From: Falsiroseomonas bella
Lineage (GTDB): Bacteria > Pseudomonadota > Alphaproteobacteria > Acetobacterales > Acetobacteraceae
Direction of reading: 5' to 3'
Assembly: GCF_003173615.1 (NCBI RefSeq)
Contig: NZ_QGNA01000001.1
Span: 248,001-312,000, forward strand
DNA: 64,000 bases
The position numbers and the translations under genes are program-made. Shown here piece after piece: positions 10,901 to 18,571 of this stretch. How positions within the stretch are numbered: the first letter of the stretch is position 1; each line of letters opens with the position of its first letter. Below the pieces are notes generated by a model that did not search any database, was not told where the DNA came from, and saw only the letters and a list, made by a program, of their open reading frames with translations.

Positions 10901-12091
10901 ATGACAACGGATGAGACGGAGGCAGGGCCGCTTGCGGGACTGACGGTGCTGGAGCTTTCGGGCTCGCCCGGCCCGGCCTTCGGTGCCGCGCTGCTCGCCG
11001 ATCTCGGTGCGCGCGTGATCGTCTGCGAACCGCCCGGCGGATCGGCGCTGCGACGCCTCGGGCCTGAGGCGGTGCGGCGCGTCTGGTGGCCGATCGCCGC
11101 GCGCAACAAGCTCTCGCTCGCGGTGGACGCGACGCATCCGGACGCCGCGCCGGTGCTCGACCGGCTGGTGGGTGTGGCGCGCATGATGCTGCGCGACGAC
11201 GACGCGCCGCCGTGGCGGGAGGCTGCCGCGCGCGCCACGAACCCGCCGCAGGACGTGCATCTGTTCCCGACCGGCGCGGACCGACCGGAGCTCTGGCCGT
11301 GGAGCACCGCGCCGGAACTTGCGGGCGCGGCGAGCGGCATGATGGCGCTCACTGGTGAGAACGACGGCCCGCCCGTGCTGCCCGAAATCCCGCTGGCCGA
11401 GCACGCCACCGGCATGCTCGCCGCCGCCGCCGCCCTGTTCGAGCAGCGCGCCGCCGTCCTGGAAGGTCGCGCGGCCGCGCCGCTCGGCTTCGCCCTGCAT
11501 GAGGGGCTGATGCGCATGATCGAATGGCAGCTTCCCGTCGCGGCGGCGCAGGGCCGGGCGGAACTGCGCTGCGGCAACCGCTTCCCGATGAACGCCAATA
11601 TCGGCAACGTCTTCCGCACGCGCGACGGCGGGCTGCTGACCGTATCGGCCGCGACCAACGCGGTTGCGGAGCGGATGCTGCGCATGATCGGCGGCGAGGC
11701 GCTGGCCGCCGATCCGCGCTTCCGCACCCAGGCGGACCGACGCGCCCATATGGACGAGATCGAGGCGCGCATCGCCGAATGGATGGGCCGCCACGACACG
11801 GCGGAGGCGCTGGCACTGGTGCAGGCGAACGACGTGGTCGTGGGACCGATCCTCGATGCCGGCGAGCTGATGGCCGACCCGCATGTCGCGGCGCGCGAGG
11901 GCTTCGTGGAGGTCGCGCTGCCGGAAGGCGGCAGCCTGCCGATGCCGGGTGTGATGCCGCACGGCCTCGGCGGTGCGGTGCGCAATGCGGGACCGGCGCC
12001 GGGCGCGGACAGCGACGCGGTGCTGGGCTCGCTCGGCTTCGAGCCCGGTGAGATTGCGGCGCTGCGCAGGACGGGAGTGATCTGGGCATGA
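10901..12091 (+). CDS. Family III (CaiB/BaiF) CoA transferase-like protein, catalytic Asp replaced
   Basis: 396 residues. The N-terminus LAGLTVLELSGSPGPAFGAALLADLGARVIVCEPPGG is the family III signature, and NRFPMNANIGNVFRTRDGG is the usual second-domain entry. In the position of the catalytic aspartate (LGD in formyl-CoA transferase) it has PLAEHATGM, so Glu167 stands where Asp normally does. The segment ARMMLRDDDAPPW to PELWPWSTAPELAG lacks the usual SxxGxxGP loop. Both point to altered or lost transferase chemistry. It overlaps the CoA-ester lyase gene by 4 bp, and a normal CoA transferase follows that. Perhaps it is one subunit of a heteromeric enzyme. Start ATG at 10901 matches the family; an upstream in-frame ATG at 10787 would overlap ilvE. 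Confidence 0.85.
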   Translation: MTTDETEAGPLAGLTVLELSGSPGPAFGAALLADLGARVIVCEPPGGSALRRLGPEAVRRVWWPIAARNKLSLAVDATHPDAAPVLDRLVGVARMMLRDDDAPPWREAAARATNPPQDVHLFPTGADRPELWPWSTAPELAGAASGMMALTGENDGPPVLPEIPLAEHATGMLAAAAALFEQRAAVLEGRAAAPLGFALHEGLMRMIEWQLPVAAAQGRAELRCGNRFPMNANIGNVFRTRDGGLLTVSAATNAVAERMLRMIGGEALAADPRFRTQADRRAHMDEIEARIAEWMGRHDTAEALALVQANDVVVGPILDAGELMADPHVAAREGFVEVALPEGGSLPMPGVMPHGLGGAVRNAGPAPGADSDAVLGSLGFEPGEIAALRRTGVIWA

Positions 12092-13008
12092 ACGAAGCAC
12101 CGAACGACTCGATCTGGCCGCTGCGCTCGATGCTGTTCGTGCCGGCGCACCGGCCGGACTTCGTCGCCAAGGTGCCGCGCTTCGCGCCGGACAGCGTGGT
12201 GCTCGACCTGGAAGACGCCGTGCCGCCGCAGCACAAGATCGCCGCGCGCGACCAGGCGCGGGAGGCGATCGGCTTCCTGCGCGGCCACGGCATCCCGGCC
12301 TTCGTGCGGATCAACGCGCTCGACCAGGGCGGCATAGAGGACGCCATCACCGTGGCGGCGGAAGGCTATGCCGGCGTGATGCTGCCCAAGGCCGCGCGCG
12401 CGCGGGAGGTGCAGGATCTCGACGCGGCGCTCGGCTTCGCGGAAGGCCGCGCCAACCTGCCCTTCCGCTCCGTCGCGATCATGCCGCTGCCGGAGACGGC
12501 GGTGGGCATGTGCGACGCGCGCGAGCTGGCGGCGGCAAGCCCCCGCGTGCGCGGGCTGATCGGCGTGGTGGGCGGGCCGATCATCGGCGATGTGGCGCGG
12601 GCCGCCGGCTTCATCCCGACGCGGGACGGCACGGAGCAGGTCTTTCTCGCCTGCAAGATGGTGCTGGAGAGTCGCGCGGCGGGTGCGTTCCATCCGATGG
12701 GCAGCCTGATCGGCACGGCGCTGGACGACCACGAGCATGTCCGCACCCTGGCGCAGCGCGCCTTCCACTACGGTTACACCGGCGCGGTGCTGATCCATCC
12801 CTCCCATGTCGCGATCGCGCATGAGGTGTTCACGCCGACGCGCGAGCAGGCCGAGCATTTCGCCGGCATGATCGCGGCAATGCGCGAAGCGGAGGCGAAG
12901 GGTCTCGGCGCCGTCTCCTATCGCGGGCAGATGGTGGACTACGCGATGATCCCGTATGCCGAGGATCTGGTGCGCGCCGCGCGCCGCTTCGGCGTGCTGC
13001 CGCGATGA
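12088..13008 (+). CDS. CoA-ester lyase, HpcH/HpaI family (CitE/citramalyl-CoA-lyase-like)
   Basis: 306 residues. TIM-barrel aldolase of the citrate-lyase-beta family, with RSMLFVPAHRPDFVAKVPRF, SVVLDLEDAVPPQHK (metal-site Glu-Asp), AFVRINALDQGG, GVMLPKAARAREV, and IMPLPETAVGMCDARELAAA. Members cleave or form 3-hydroxyacyl-CoA thioesters such as malyl-CoA, citramalyl-CoA or 3-hydroxy-3-methylglutaryl-CoA analogues. The C-terminal segment GYTGAVLIHPSHVAIAHEVF is typical. It overlaps both flanking CoA transferase genes by 4 bp, which suggests a sequence of CoA activation and cleavage, as in itaconate/citramalate or hydroxypropionate-type routes. The exact substrate cannot be read from sequence. 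Confidence 0.88.
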   Translation: MNEAPNDSIWPLRSMLFVPAHRPDFVAKVPRFAPDSVVLDLEDAVPPQHKIAARDQAREAIGFLRGHGIPAFVRINALDQGGIEDAITVAAEGYAGVMLPKAARAREVQDLDAALGFAEGRANLPFRSVAIMPLPETAVGMCDARELAAASPRVRGLIGVVGGPIIGDVARAAGFIPTRDGTEQVFLACKMVLESRAAGAFHPMGSLIGTALDDHEHVRTLAQRAFHYGYTGAVLIHPSHVAIAHEVFTPTREQAEHFAGMIAAMREAEAKGLGAVSYRGQMVDYAMIPYAEDLVRAARRFGVLPR

Positions 13009-14051
13009 GCGCGCCACTGCCGCTACGCGGCGTGAAGGTGGTGGAGCTCGGCAGCGTCATCGCCGCGCCCTATGCCGCGAGCCTGCTGGCGGAATTCGGC
13101 GCCGAGGTGGTAAAGGTCGAGCGGCCCGATGGCGGCGACGCGCTGCGCAACATGGGCGTGCGCGCCAATGGCGTGCCGCTGTGGTGGCATGTGGCATCCC
13201 GCAACAAGCGGCTGGTGACGCTGGACCTGAAGGAGGAGGAAGGCCGCGCGGCGTTCCTCGCGCTGGTGGATGCGGCCGACGTGCTGCTGGAGAACAACCG
13301 GCCCGGCGTGATGGACCGCCTCGGCTTCGGCTGGAAGGCGCTCTCGGCGCGCAATCCACGGCTGGTGATGGCGAGCATCTCCGGCTTCGGCCAGACCGGG
13401 CCCTATGCGCCGCGGCCGGGCTTCGGGAAGATCGCGGAGGCGTTCTCGGGCGCCGTCGCCCTGACCGGCGCACCGCAGGACATTCCGCTGCATGTCGGTT
13501 TCAGCCTGGCGGATGCCTGCGCGGGCCTCGCCGCGGTGTATGGCGTGGCCGCGGCGCTGCATGCGCGGGACGTGCTGGGCACCGGGCGCGGCGCGCATGT
13601 GGACGTGGCGCTCTACGAGCCGATGCTGCGCATGGCGGAGTGCCAGGCGGCGCTGACGCGGCTGCTCGGCACGGCCGCGCGCCGGCAGGGCAGCAACGAC
13701 CCGTGGGGCTTCGGGGCGCCAGGCGAACGCCGCATCGCCACGGCGCGCTGCGCGGATGGCGGCTGGATCGCCGCGATCCTCGAGCCCGGCAGCACGCTCG
13801 ATCTCGATGCCCTGGCCGCGGCACAGGCACGCCCGGATGCGCTGGCGGCACTGCGCGCGGCGGGCGTGCAGGCGGCGCCGGTGCAGGACGGCATGAGCCT
13901 GCAGCAGGATCCCTACTTCGCCGCACGCGGCGACGTGATACGCACGCAGGACGGAACAGCGGGCACGCTCGCCGTGCCCGGCGCCGTGCCGCATGGCTAT
14001 GACCGCGGCGGCCTGCGCGACTTCCTGCCCTCAGGCCCGCCGGCGGAGTAG
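13005..14051 (+). CDS. Family III (CaiB/BaiF) CoA transferase
   Basis: 348 residues. Transfers CoA between carboxylic acids. It has LRGVKVVELGSVIAAPYAASLLAEFGAEVVKVER, NNRPGVMDRLGF, SISGFGQTGPYAPRPGF, and SLADACAGL with the catalytic aspartate at residue 170. It is shorter than the usual 390-410 residues, with the C-terminal region compressed after DGGWIAAIL. It starts inside the last codons of the lyase gene (4-bp overlap). Its last 21 bp overlap the last 21 bp of the convergent TRAP permease gene. Compare with the CoA transferase at 10901, which lacks this aspartate. Confidence 0.88.
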   Translation: MSAPLPLRGVKVVELGSVIAAPYAASLLAEFGAEVVKVERPDGGDALRNMGVRANGVPLWWHVASRNKRLVTLDLKEEEGRAAFLALVDAADVLLENNRPGVMDRLGFGWKALSARNPRLVMASISGFGQTGPYAPRPGFGKIAEAFSGAVALTGAPQDIPLHVGFSLADACAGLAAVYGVAAALHARDVLGTGRGAHVDVALYEPMLRMAECQAALTRLLGTAARRQGSNDPWGFGAPGERRIATARCADGGWIAAILEPGSTLDLDALAAAQARPDALAALRAAGVQAAPVQDGMSLQQDPYFAARGDVIRTQDGTAGTLAVPGAVPHGYDRGGLRDFLPSGPPAE

Positions 14052-15956
14052 CCAGATCAGGGCGCCCGCCATCGCCAGCCCGACGAGGCTGCTGATCGGC
14101 TCCGGCTCCAGGATCAGGGCGGAGGCGACGAACAGCGCGACGCGCGCCAGCGGATTGAGCGGTGCGAGCAGGTAGCCCGAGAGCGAGGCGCTCATCAGCA
14201 CGGTGCCGATCACGGCGACGACGAGCGTGACCAGCACCATTGCCGCGCTGCCCTCCATCAGCAGCGCCGGGTGCAGCGCGAAGAGGAAGGGCAGCAGGTA
14301 CTTGATGATGGCGAGGCGGACCGTGTGGTACGCGGTCTCGGTCCAGGGTGCGCCGGCGATGCCGGCGGCGACGAAGACCGCGGCGCAGACCGGCGGCGTC
14401 AGCGCCGAGAGGGTCGCCACGTAGAAGGCGAAGAGATGCGCCTGCAACGGCGAAAGCCCCACCCGCTGCAGCGCCACGACGATGACGGCGGTGGAGAGCA
14501 CATAAGCGGCCGTGGTCGGCATGCCCATGCCCAGCAGCAGCATCACCGCCGCCGAGAGCAGCAGCGTGACGATCAGACTGCCGTCCGAGAGGCCGAGGAT
14601 CACCTCGGTGAACTTCACGCCGACGCCGGTCAGGTCGATCAGGCCGACCAGCACGGAGGCCGCGGCGATCAGCGCGCCGAGCGTGACGAGGCCCGGCCCC
14701 GTCTCGATCAGCGCGTTCACCAGCTCACGCGTGTTCTTCGCCAGCTCGGCCAGGCTGCGTGCGGTCAGCAGATGCGAGAGCGCGATGGCGGCGGAGGCTG
14801 CGAGCACGGACCACGAAACCGGCCAGCCCTGCGCGATCATCCCGATCAGCACGACGAAGGGCAGCAGCAACGGGATGACGACACGCGGGTCGCGCAGGCG
14901 GCGCGGATCCGGCATCTCCTCAGGCGGCACGCCGCCCACGCCTTCCTTCGCGCTGTCGAAATGCACGGAGGCGAGTACGCCGACATAGAACAGGAAGGCC
15001 GGGATCAGCGCGGCCAGCATGATGTCGGTGACGGCGACGTTGAGGAAATCCGCCATCAGGAACAGCCCCGCCCCCATCAGCGGCGGCGTGATCTGCCCAC
15101 CGGAGGAAGCGGTGGCCTCCACCGCGCCGGCGACGGCGGGCTTGTAGCCCAGCCGCTTCATCAGCGGGATGGTGAACTGCCCCGTCATAGCGACATTGGT
15201 GACGGAGGATCCGGTGATCGTGCCGACCATCGCCGAGGACACCACCGCGATCTTCGCCGCACCGCCGGTGAAACGGCCCGCGGCAAGCTTCGCCGCATCC
15301 ATCATCGCCGCGCCGACGCCGGTGTTCATCATCAGCGCGCCGAAGATCACGAAGAGCGCGATGAGGCTGACGAAGGAATCGGTCAGCGGCCCCCACAGGC
15401 CGGAGGTGCTGAAATAGACATTCTCCGCCAGAAACTGCCAGGTGAGACCGGTATGCGCGAAGCGGCCGGGGATGAGGTTGCCGTAGAGCGTGTAGAGGAC
15501 CGCGATCACGACCAGCACCGCGAAGGATGAGCCGACCGCGCGGCGCGAGACCTCCACCGTGATGGCGGCGACGCAGAGGCCCAGCACCAGGTCGGGCACC
15601 GCGATGGCCGCCATGGGGTCCATCATGATGTCCCAGAACTTCAGGTGCAGGTTGACCGCGGCGACCACCAGCACCACCGCCATCGCCCAGTCGTACCAGG
15701 GCACGCGATCGCGCGCGCCGGCATGGGCGGGGAAGCTGATCAGGCCGATCAGCAGCACCAGCGTCACCGCGATGTTGCGCTGCTGCATGTTCGGCAGCTG
15801 GCCGTACACCGCGGTGATGCAAAGGAAGCCGACGAGCCCCGCCGTCAGCACCAGCAGCAGCGGCCGTCGCCAGCCGCCGATGCGTGCCGGCGGCACGGCC
15901 TCGGCAGCCGGAAGGACCGCGCCCGCCTCAGCGGCGGGTGGGACGGGCGCGGCCAT
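14031..15956 (-). CDS. TRAP transporter fused permease (4TM + 12TM), TAXI type
   Basis: 641 residues with about 16-18 hydrophobic helices. The N-terminal third corresponds to the small DctQ-like subunit and the rest to the large DctM-like subunit; the fused form is typical of TAXI-TRAP systems. DctM-like motifs are seen in GTITGSSVTNVAMTGQFTIP, EATASSGGQITPPLMGAGLF and LLLGMGMPTTAAYVLS. It imports organic acids or other small solutes using the proton or sodium gradient. The gene lies 3 bp after the TAXI binding-protein gene. The 3' end overlaps the convergent CoA transferase gene by 21 bp. Substrate unknown; the upstream catabolic genes of the same transcript give the best hint. Confidence 0.92.
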   Translation of the reverse strand: MAAPVPPAAEAGAVLPAAEAVPPARIGGWRRPLLLVLTAGLVGFLCITAVYGQLPNMQQRNIAVTLVLLIGLISFPAHAGARDRVPWYDWAMAVVLVVAAVNLHLKFWDIMMDPMAAIAVPDLVLGLCVAAITVEVSRRAVGSSFAVLVVIAVLYTLYGNLIPGRFAHTGLTWQFLAENVYFSTSGLWGPLTDSFVSLIALFVIFGALMMNTGVGAAMMDAAKLAAGRFTGGAAKIAVVSSAMVGTITGSSVTNVAMTGQFTIPLMKRLGYKPAVAGAVEATASSGGQITPPLMGAGLFLMADFLNVAVTDIMLAALIPAFLFYVGVLASVHFDSAKEGVGGVPPEEMPDPRRLRDPRVVIPLLLPFVVLIGMIAQGWPVSWSVLAASAAIALSHLLTARSLAELAKNTRELVNALIETGPGLVTLGALIAAASVLVGLIDLTGVGVKFTEVILGLSDGSLIVTLLLSAAVMLLLGMGMPTTAAYVLSTAVIVVALQRVGLSPLQAHLFAFYVATLSALTPPVCAAVFVAAGIAGAPWTETAYHTVRLAIIKYLLPFLFALHPALLMEGSAAMVLVTLVVAVIGTVLMSASLSGYLLAPLNPLARVALFVASALILEPEPISSLVGLAMAGALIWLLRRRA

Positions 15957-15959
15957 GGA

Positions 15960-16916
15960 TCAGGGCACCAGTTCGGCGGGCACCTGCACGCCAATCTCGC
16001 GGTAGAAGCGGATCGCACCCGGATGCAGCTTCACGCCGCGCACCGACATGGTGTTGGCGATCACGTCGGTGTCGCGCAGCGGCGCGAAGGCCTCCCGCTG
16101 CTCGGCGATGCCGGAATGCATGCCGCGCACCACGCGATAGGCGATGTCGTCGCTCATGCGCGTGGTGGCAGCGAAGCCGACCATCAGCTCATGCGTGCGG
16201 AAGGGCCCCGCGCCGAGCACACCGGCCGGCACCTCGCGGAAGCTCATCCAGGGGATCTCCCGCTGGACCCTGGCGATCTCGGCGTCGGTGTAGCCGATCG
16301 CCCGCAGCGGCACGGTCAGCGCGAGCTCCGCCGTGTTGGCATCCACATTGCGGTTGCCGCCGGTGCGCGCCTGGCCCAGGCAGCGGCCCGTCCGGATAGC
16401 GTTGATCGCATCCGCCGCATCCGCCGGATAATGCTGCGGCGTGTAGCCGAGCGCGCGGATGATGCGCAGCATGTTCTTCTCGGAGGAGGAGCCGCGCATC
16501 CCGGCATGGAAGCAGCGGCCGTTCAGGTCCGACAGGCTCCGCACCGGGCTGTCCGCGCGCACCACGATGTACTGCACGGCGGGCACCGCCCACCACAGCA
16601 CCCGGAAATCGCGGAAAGGCGTCGCGGCGTTCTCGGCATCCTCGAGCAGGTCGGGCGAAACGCCGCCGAAATTCATCTGGCCGCCGATCATCTGCCGGAT
16701 GTTGGTGCCGAAGCCGCCGGTGGAGACGACTGTCACGTTCAGCCCGGGATCGGACTGCGAGATGCTGCGCGCCACCGCGGAGTAGTAGGCGAAGAAGGGC
16801 GTCGTCGTCGTGGAGCCGCCCATGGAAAGCTGGGTCGGCTGGGCCGCCGCGGGCTTCGCGATGGCAGCCGAGACGGCAAGCGTCGCCGCCGCCGCAAGGC
16901 GCAGGAGCGCGTTCAT
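15960..16916 (-). CDS. TAXI-family TRAP transporter solute-binding protein
   Basis: 318 residues with a signal peptide (residues 1-25, AKPAAAQ), so periplasmic. The TAXI family pattern is clear in QLSMGGSTTTTPFFAYYSAVARSI, VVSTGGFGTNIRQMIGGQMNFGG, and the closing region KLHPGAIRFYREIGV. It captures the ligand for the fused permease encoded 3 bp downstream. Upstream, 81 bp separate it from the hydrolase gene, and that gap contains a small inverted repeat at 16961-16977, so its expression may differ from that of the enzyme genes before it. Confidence 0.92.
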   Translation of the reverse strand: MNALLRLAAAATLAVSAAIAKPAAAQPTQLSMGGSTTTTPFFAYYSAVARSISQSDPGLNVTVVSTGGFGTNIRQMIGGQMNFGGVSPDLLEDAENAATPFRDFRVLWWAVPAVQYIVVRADSPVRSLSDLNGRCFHAGMRGSSSEKNMLRIIRALGYTPQHYPADAADAINAIRTGRCLGQARTGGNRNVDANTAELALTVPLRAIGYTDAEIARVQREIPWMSFREVPAGVLGAGPFRTHELMVGFAATTRMSDDIAYRVVRGMHSGIAEQREAFAPLRDTDVIANTMSVRGVKLHPGAIRFYREIGVQVPAELVP

Positions 16917-16960
16917 GTCCTTCCTCCCTCTTATGTCTTCGCAGGCAACGGGCGATGATA

Positions 16961-16977
16961 GGAACGGCTCGCGTTCC
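16961..16977 (-). terminator. Small hairpin between hydrolase and TAXI genes
   Basis: Perfect 6-bp arms GGAACG and CGTTCC around GCTCG, in the 81-bp gap after the hydrolase stop. It lacks a U-run on either strand, so it is at best a processing or attenuation hairpin that could set the ratio between enzyme and binding-protein mRNA. Confidence 0.35.
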
Positions 16978-16997
16978 GCTGCAACAGCACCCCGGGA

Positions 16998-17837
16998 TCA
17001 GCTTCGCGGCAGGGCGGCGTGCCAGGCGCGGATGATCGCCGCGCTTTCTGCACCGGCAGGCCCGACCATCAGGCAATGCGGCGCCTCCGGCAGCAGCAGG
17101 TGGCGCGCGCCGTAGAAGGCGGCCACCGCCTCGTCCTGGCCGGCCGGATGGCGCGCGGGGTCCTCGCGCCCGGCCTCGATGCAGAGGGATGGGAGGCGTC
17201 GCAACGGCGCAGGGTCTACGCCCACGCGCAGCAGGTAGCGGTCGTTCAGCGCGCGCGGGCTTTCCGGGCAGAGCCGCGCGCACCATGCGTCGAGGCCGCG
17301 CGGTCGGACGCCGCCGAAGAAGCGGGCCAACGCCTCGGCGCGGGACGGCGGCGGGCGCAGGCGGTCCTCCGGCACCGGTGGAACGGGTTGCGCATCGGGC
17401 AGGTTGCCGGGCGGCGAGGGTGCGAGCAGCACGAGACCCGAACCGGGCGCCAGATGTGCCGCCATCGCGACGACCAGCGCGCCGAGGCTGTGGCCGACCA
17501 GCACCGGCGCGGTTCCGGCCAGCGACGCGAGATGGCGCGACGCCTCGGCGACATCCGCGGCGTAGTCGGCAAGCCCGCTGCCGGGATGCAGGCCGTCAGC
17601 CGCCAGCACGCCATGGCCGCGCGGCTCCGCAGCCGCCGCAGCGATGCCGGCCGCGGCGCAGTCATCCAGGTAGCCGGCATAGCACCAGGCGCCGTGATAG
17701 CCCCCGGGCACGAAGAGCAGCGGCGGCGCTGCAGCGCGCTGCACGGCATGCGGCATCCAGAGGCCGCCCTTCCCAAGCCGGAAGAATTCGCCAGGCGCGG
17801 GATCGCGGAGGCGCCAGCCGAAAGCCGCATCGGTCAT
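16998..17837 (-). CDS. Alpha/beta hydrolase
   Basis: 279 residues. Serine hydrolase with oxyanion strand LLFVPGGYHGAWCY, nucleophile elbow LVGHSLGALV (Ser117), and a late histidine in LLPEAPHCLMVGP. It probably hydrolyses an ester, amide or C-C bond of a small molecule. There is no signal peptide, so cytoplasmic. The ATG overlaps the stop of the arylmalonate-decarboxylase-like gene (ATGA), indicating translational coupling. A longer open frame upstream is the shadow of that gene and is not used. The substrate is probably linked to whatever the adjacent TAXI-TRAP system imports. Confidence 0.85.
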   Translation of the reverse strand: MTDAAFGWRLRDPAPGEFFRLGKGGLWMPHAVQRAAAPPLLFVPGGYHGAWCYAGYLDDCAAAGIAAAAAEPRGHGVLAADGLHPGSGLADYAADVAEASRHLASLAGTAPVLVGHSLGALVVAMAAHLAPGSGLVLLAPSPPGNLPDAQPVPPVPEDRLRPPPSRAEALARFFGGVRPRGLDAWCARLCPESPRALNDRYLLRVGVDPAPLRRLPSLCIEAGREDPARHPAGQDEAVAAFYGARHLLLPEAPHCLMVGPAGAESAAIIRAWHAALPRS

Positions 17838-18553
17838 GCGGGCGCCTGCCGAAAGATGCGGCCGAGATGCGCGGCGGGCGTCATGTCGCGGCCGATCGCA
17901 TCCAGGCACGCCCAGACTCCGGCCGCGGCGGAGTCGATCACCGGTATGCCGAGCGCCGCCTCCAGCGGCGCCATTGTCCCCCATCCCGCCAGGTTCGTGC
18001 TCCAGAGCAGGATCGCGTCGGGCTTCGCTTCCGCCGCGAGGTCGCGGGCGAGTGCGACGATCCGCTCCGACGGCACAGCGGCGGCCACGAGGTTGTCCGT
18101 TAGGCCGAGCGTGCGCGCGCCGGCGAGCGTTCGGCCGAGGCCGGCTGCCGCCTCCTCCGCATAGGCGGCGTCGCCCGGCGTGACGATGCCGATGCGCCGC
18201 GCATCGAGCCGGTCGAGAAGCGTGGCTGTGGCGAGCGCGGCGGTGGTCGCCGGGCAGCCGGCGACCTCCGCCATCACGGCACAGAGCGCCCGGTCCGCAT
18301 CGAGCCCAAGCCCGGCGCCGCGCGTGCCGTTCCAGCACACCATGCCGACGCCGGCGTGGCCGAGCTGCCAGGCCGCGTGGCGAAACGGCTCCGCATCATA
18401 GCGGTCCTTCGGCTGGCCAAGGCCGGCGCCGTGATAGGGGATGCGCGCGATGCAGGAATCGAGGCCGGGAAACAGCGGCAGGATCGCGGCCAGCGTGCGT
18501 TCCACGACGCGGTTCGAGGAGGGCGTGACGGTGCCGATGGCGGGATGGGTCAT
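17834..18553 (-). CDS. Arylmalonate decarboxylase/maleate isomerase-like protein with catalytic Cys replaced by Ser
   Basis: 239 residues of the Asp/Glu racemase superfamily. The N-terminus IGTVTPSSNRVVER is that of the maleate isomerase and arylmalonate decarboxylase group. In the first catalytic position it reads VCWNGTRGAG, so Gly76 stands where racemases have Cys, as in arylmalonate decarboxylase (MGTS). In the second it reads ILLWSTNLAGW, aligning with ILLSCGGL of the Bordetella decarboxylase, so Ser185 stands in place of the catalytic cysteine. The alignment is by eye and from memory. Genes before and after are an amidohydrolase (18-bp gap) and a hydrolase (4-bp overlap). It might be a decarboxylase, isomerase or non-catalytic binder. 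Confidence 0.8.
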   Translation of the reverse strand: MTHPAIGTVTPSSNRVVERTLAAILPLFPGLDSCIARIPYHGAGLGQPKDRYDAEPFRHAAWQLGHAGVGMVCWNGTRGAGLGLDADRALCAVMAEVAGCPATTAALATATLLDRLDARRIGIVTPGDAAYAEEAAAGLGRTLAGARTLGLTDNLVAAAVPSERIVALARDLAAEAKPDAILLWSTNLAGWGTMAPLEAALGIPVIDSAAAGVWACLDAIGRDMTPAAHLGRIFRQAPA

Positions 18554-18571
18554 GCGTGCTCCGTCCGGTCT

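Noticed and set aside
9817-13017. 1066-codon open frame on the minus strand
   Set aside because: It runs antisense through ilvE, the CoA transferase and the lyase, has no recognisable domain, and arises from the high GC content.
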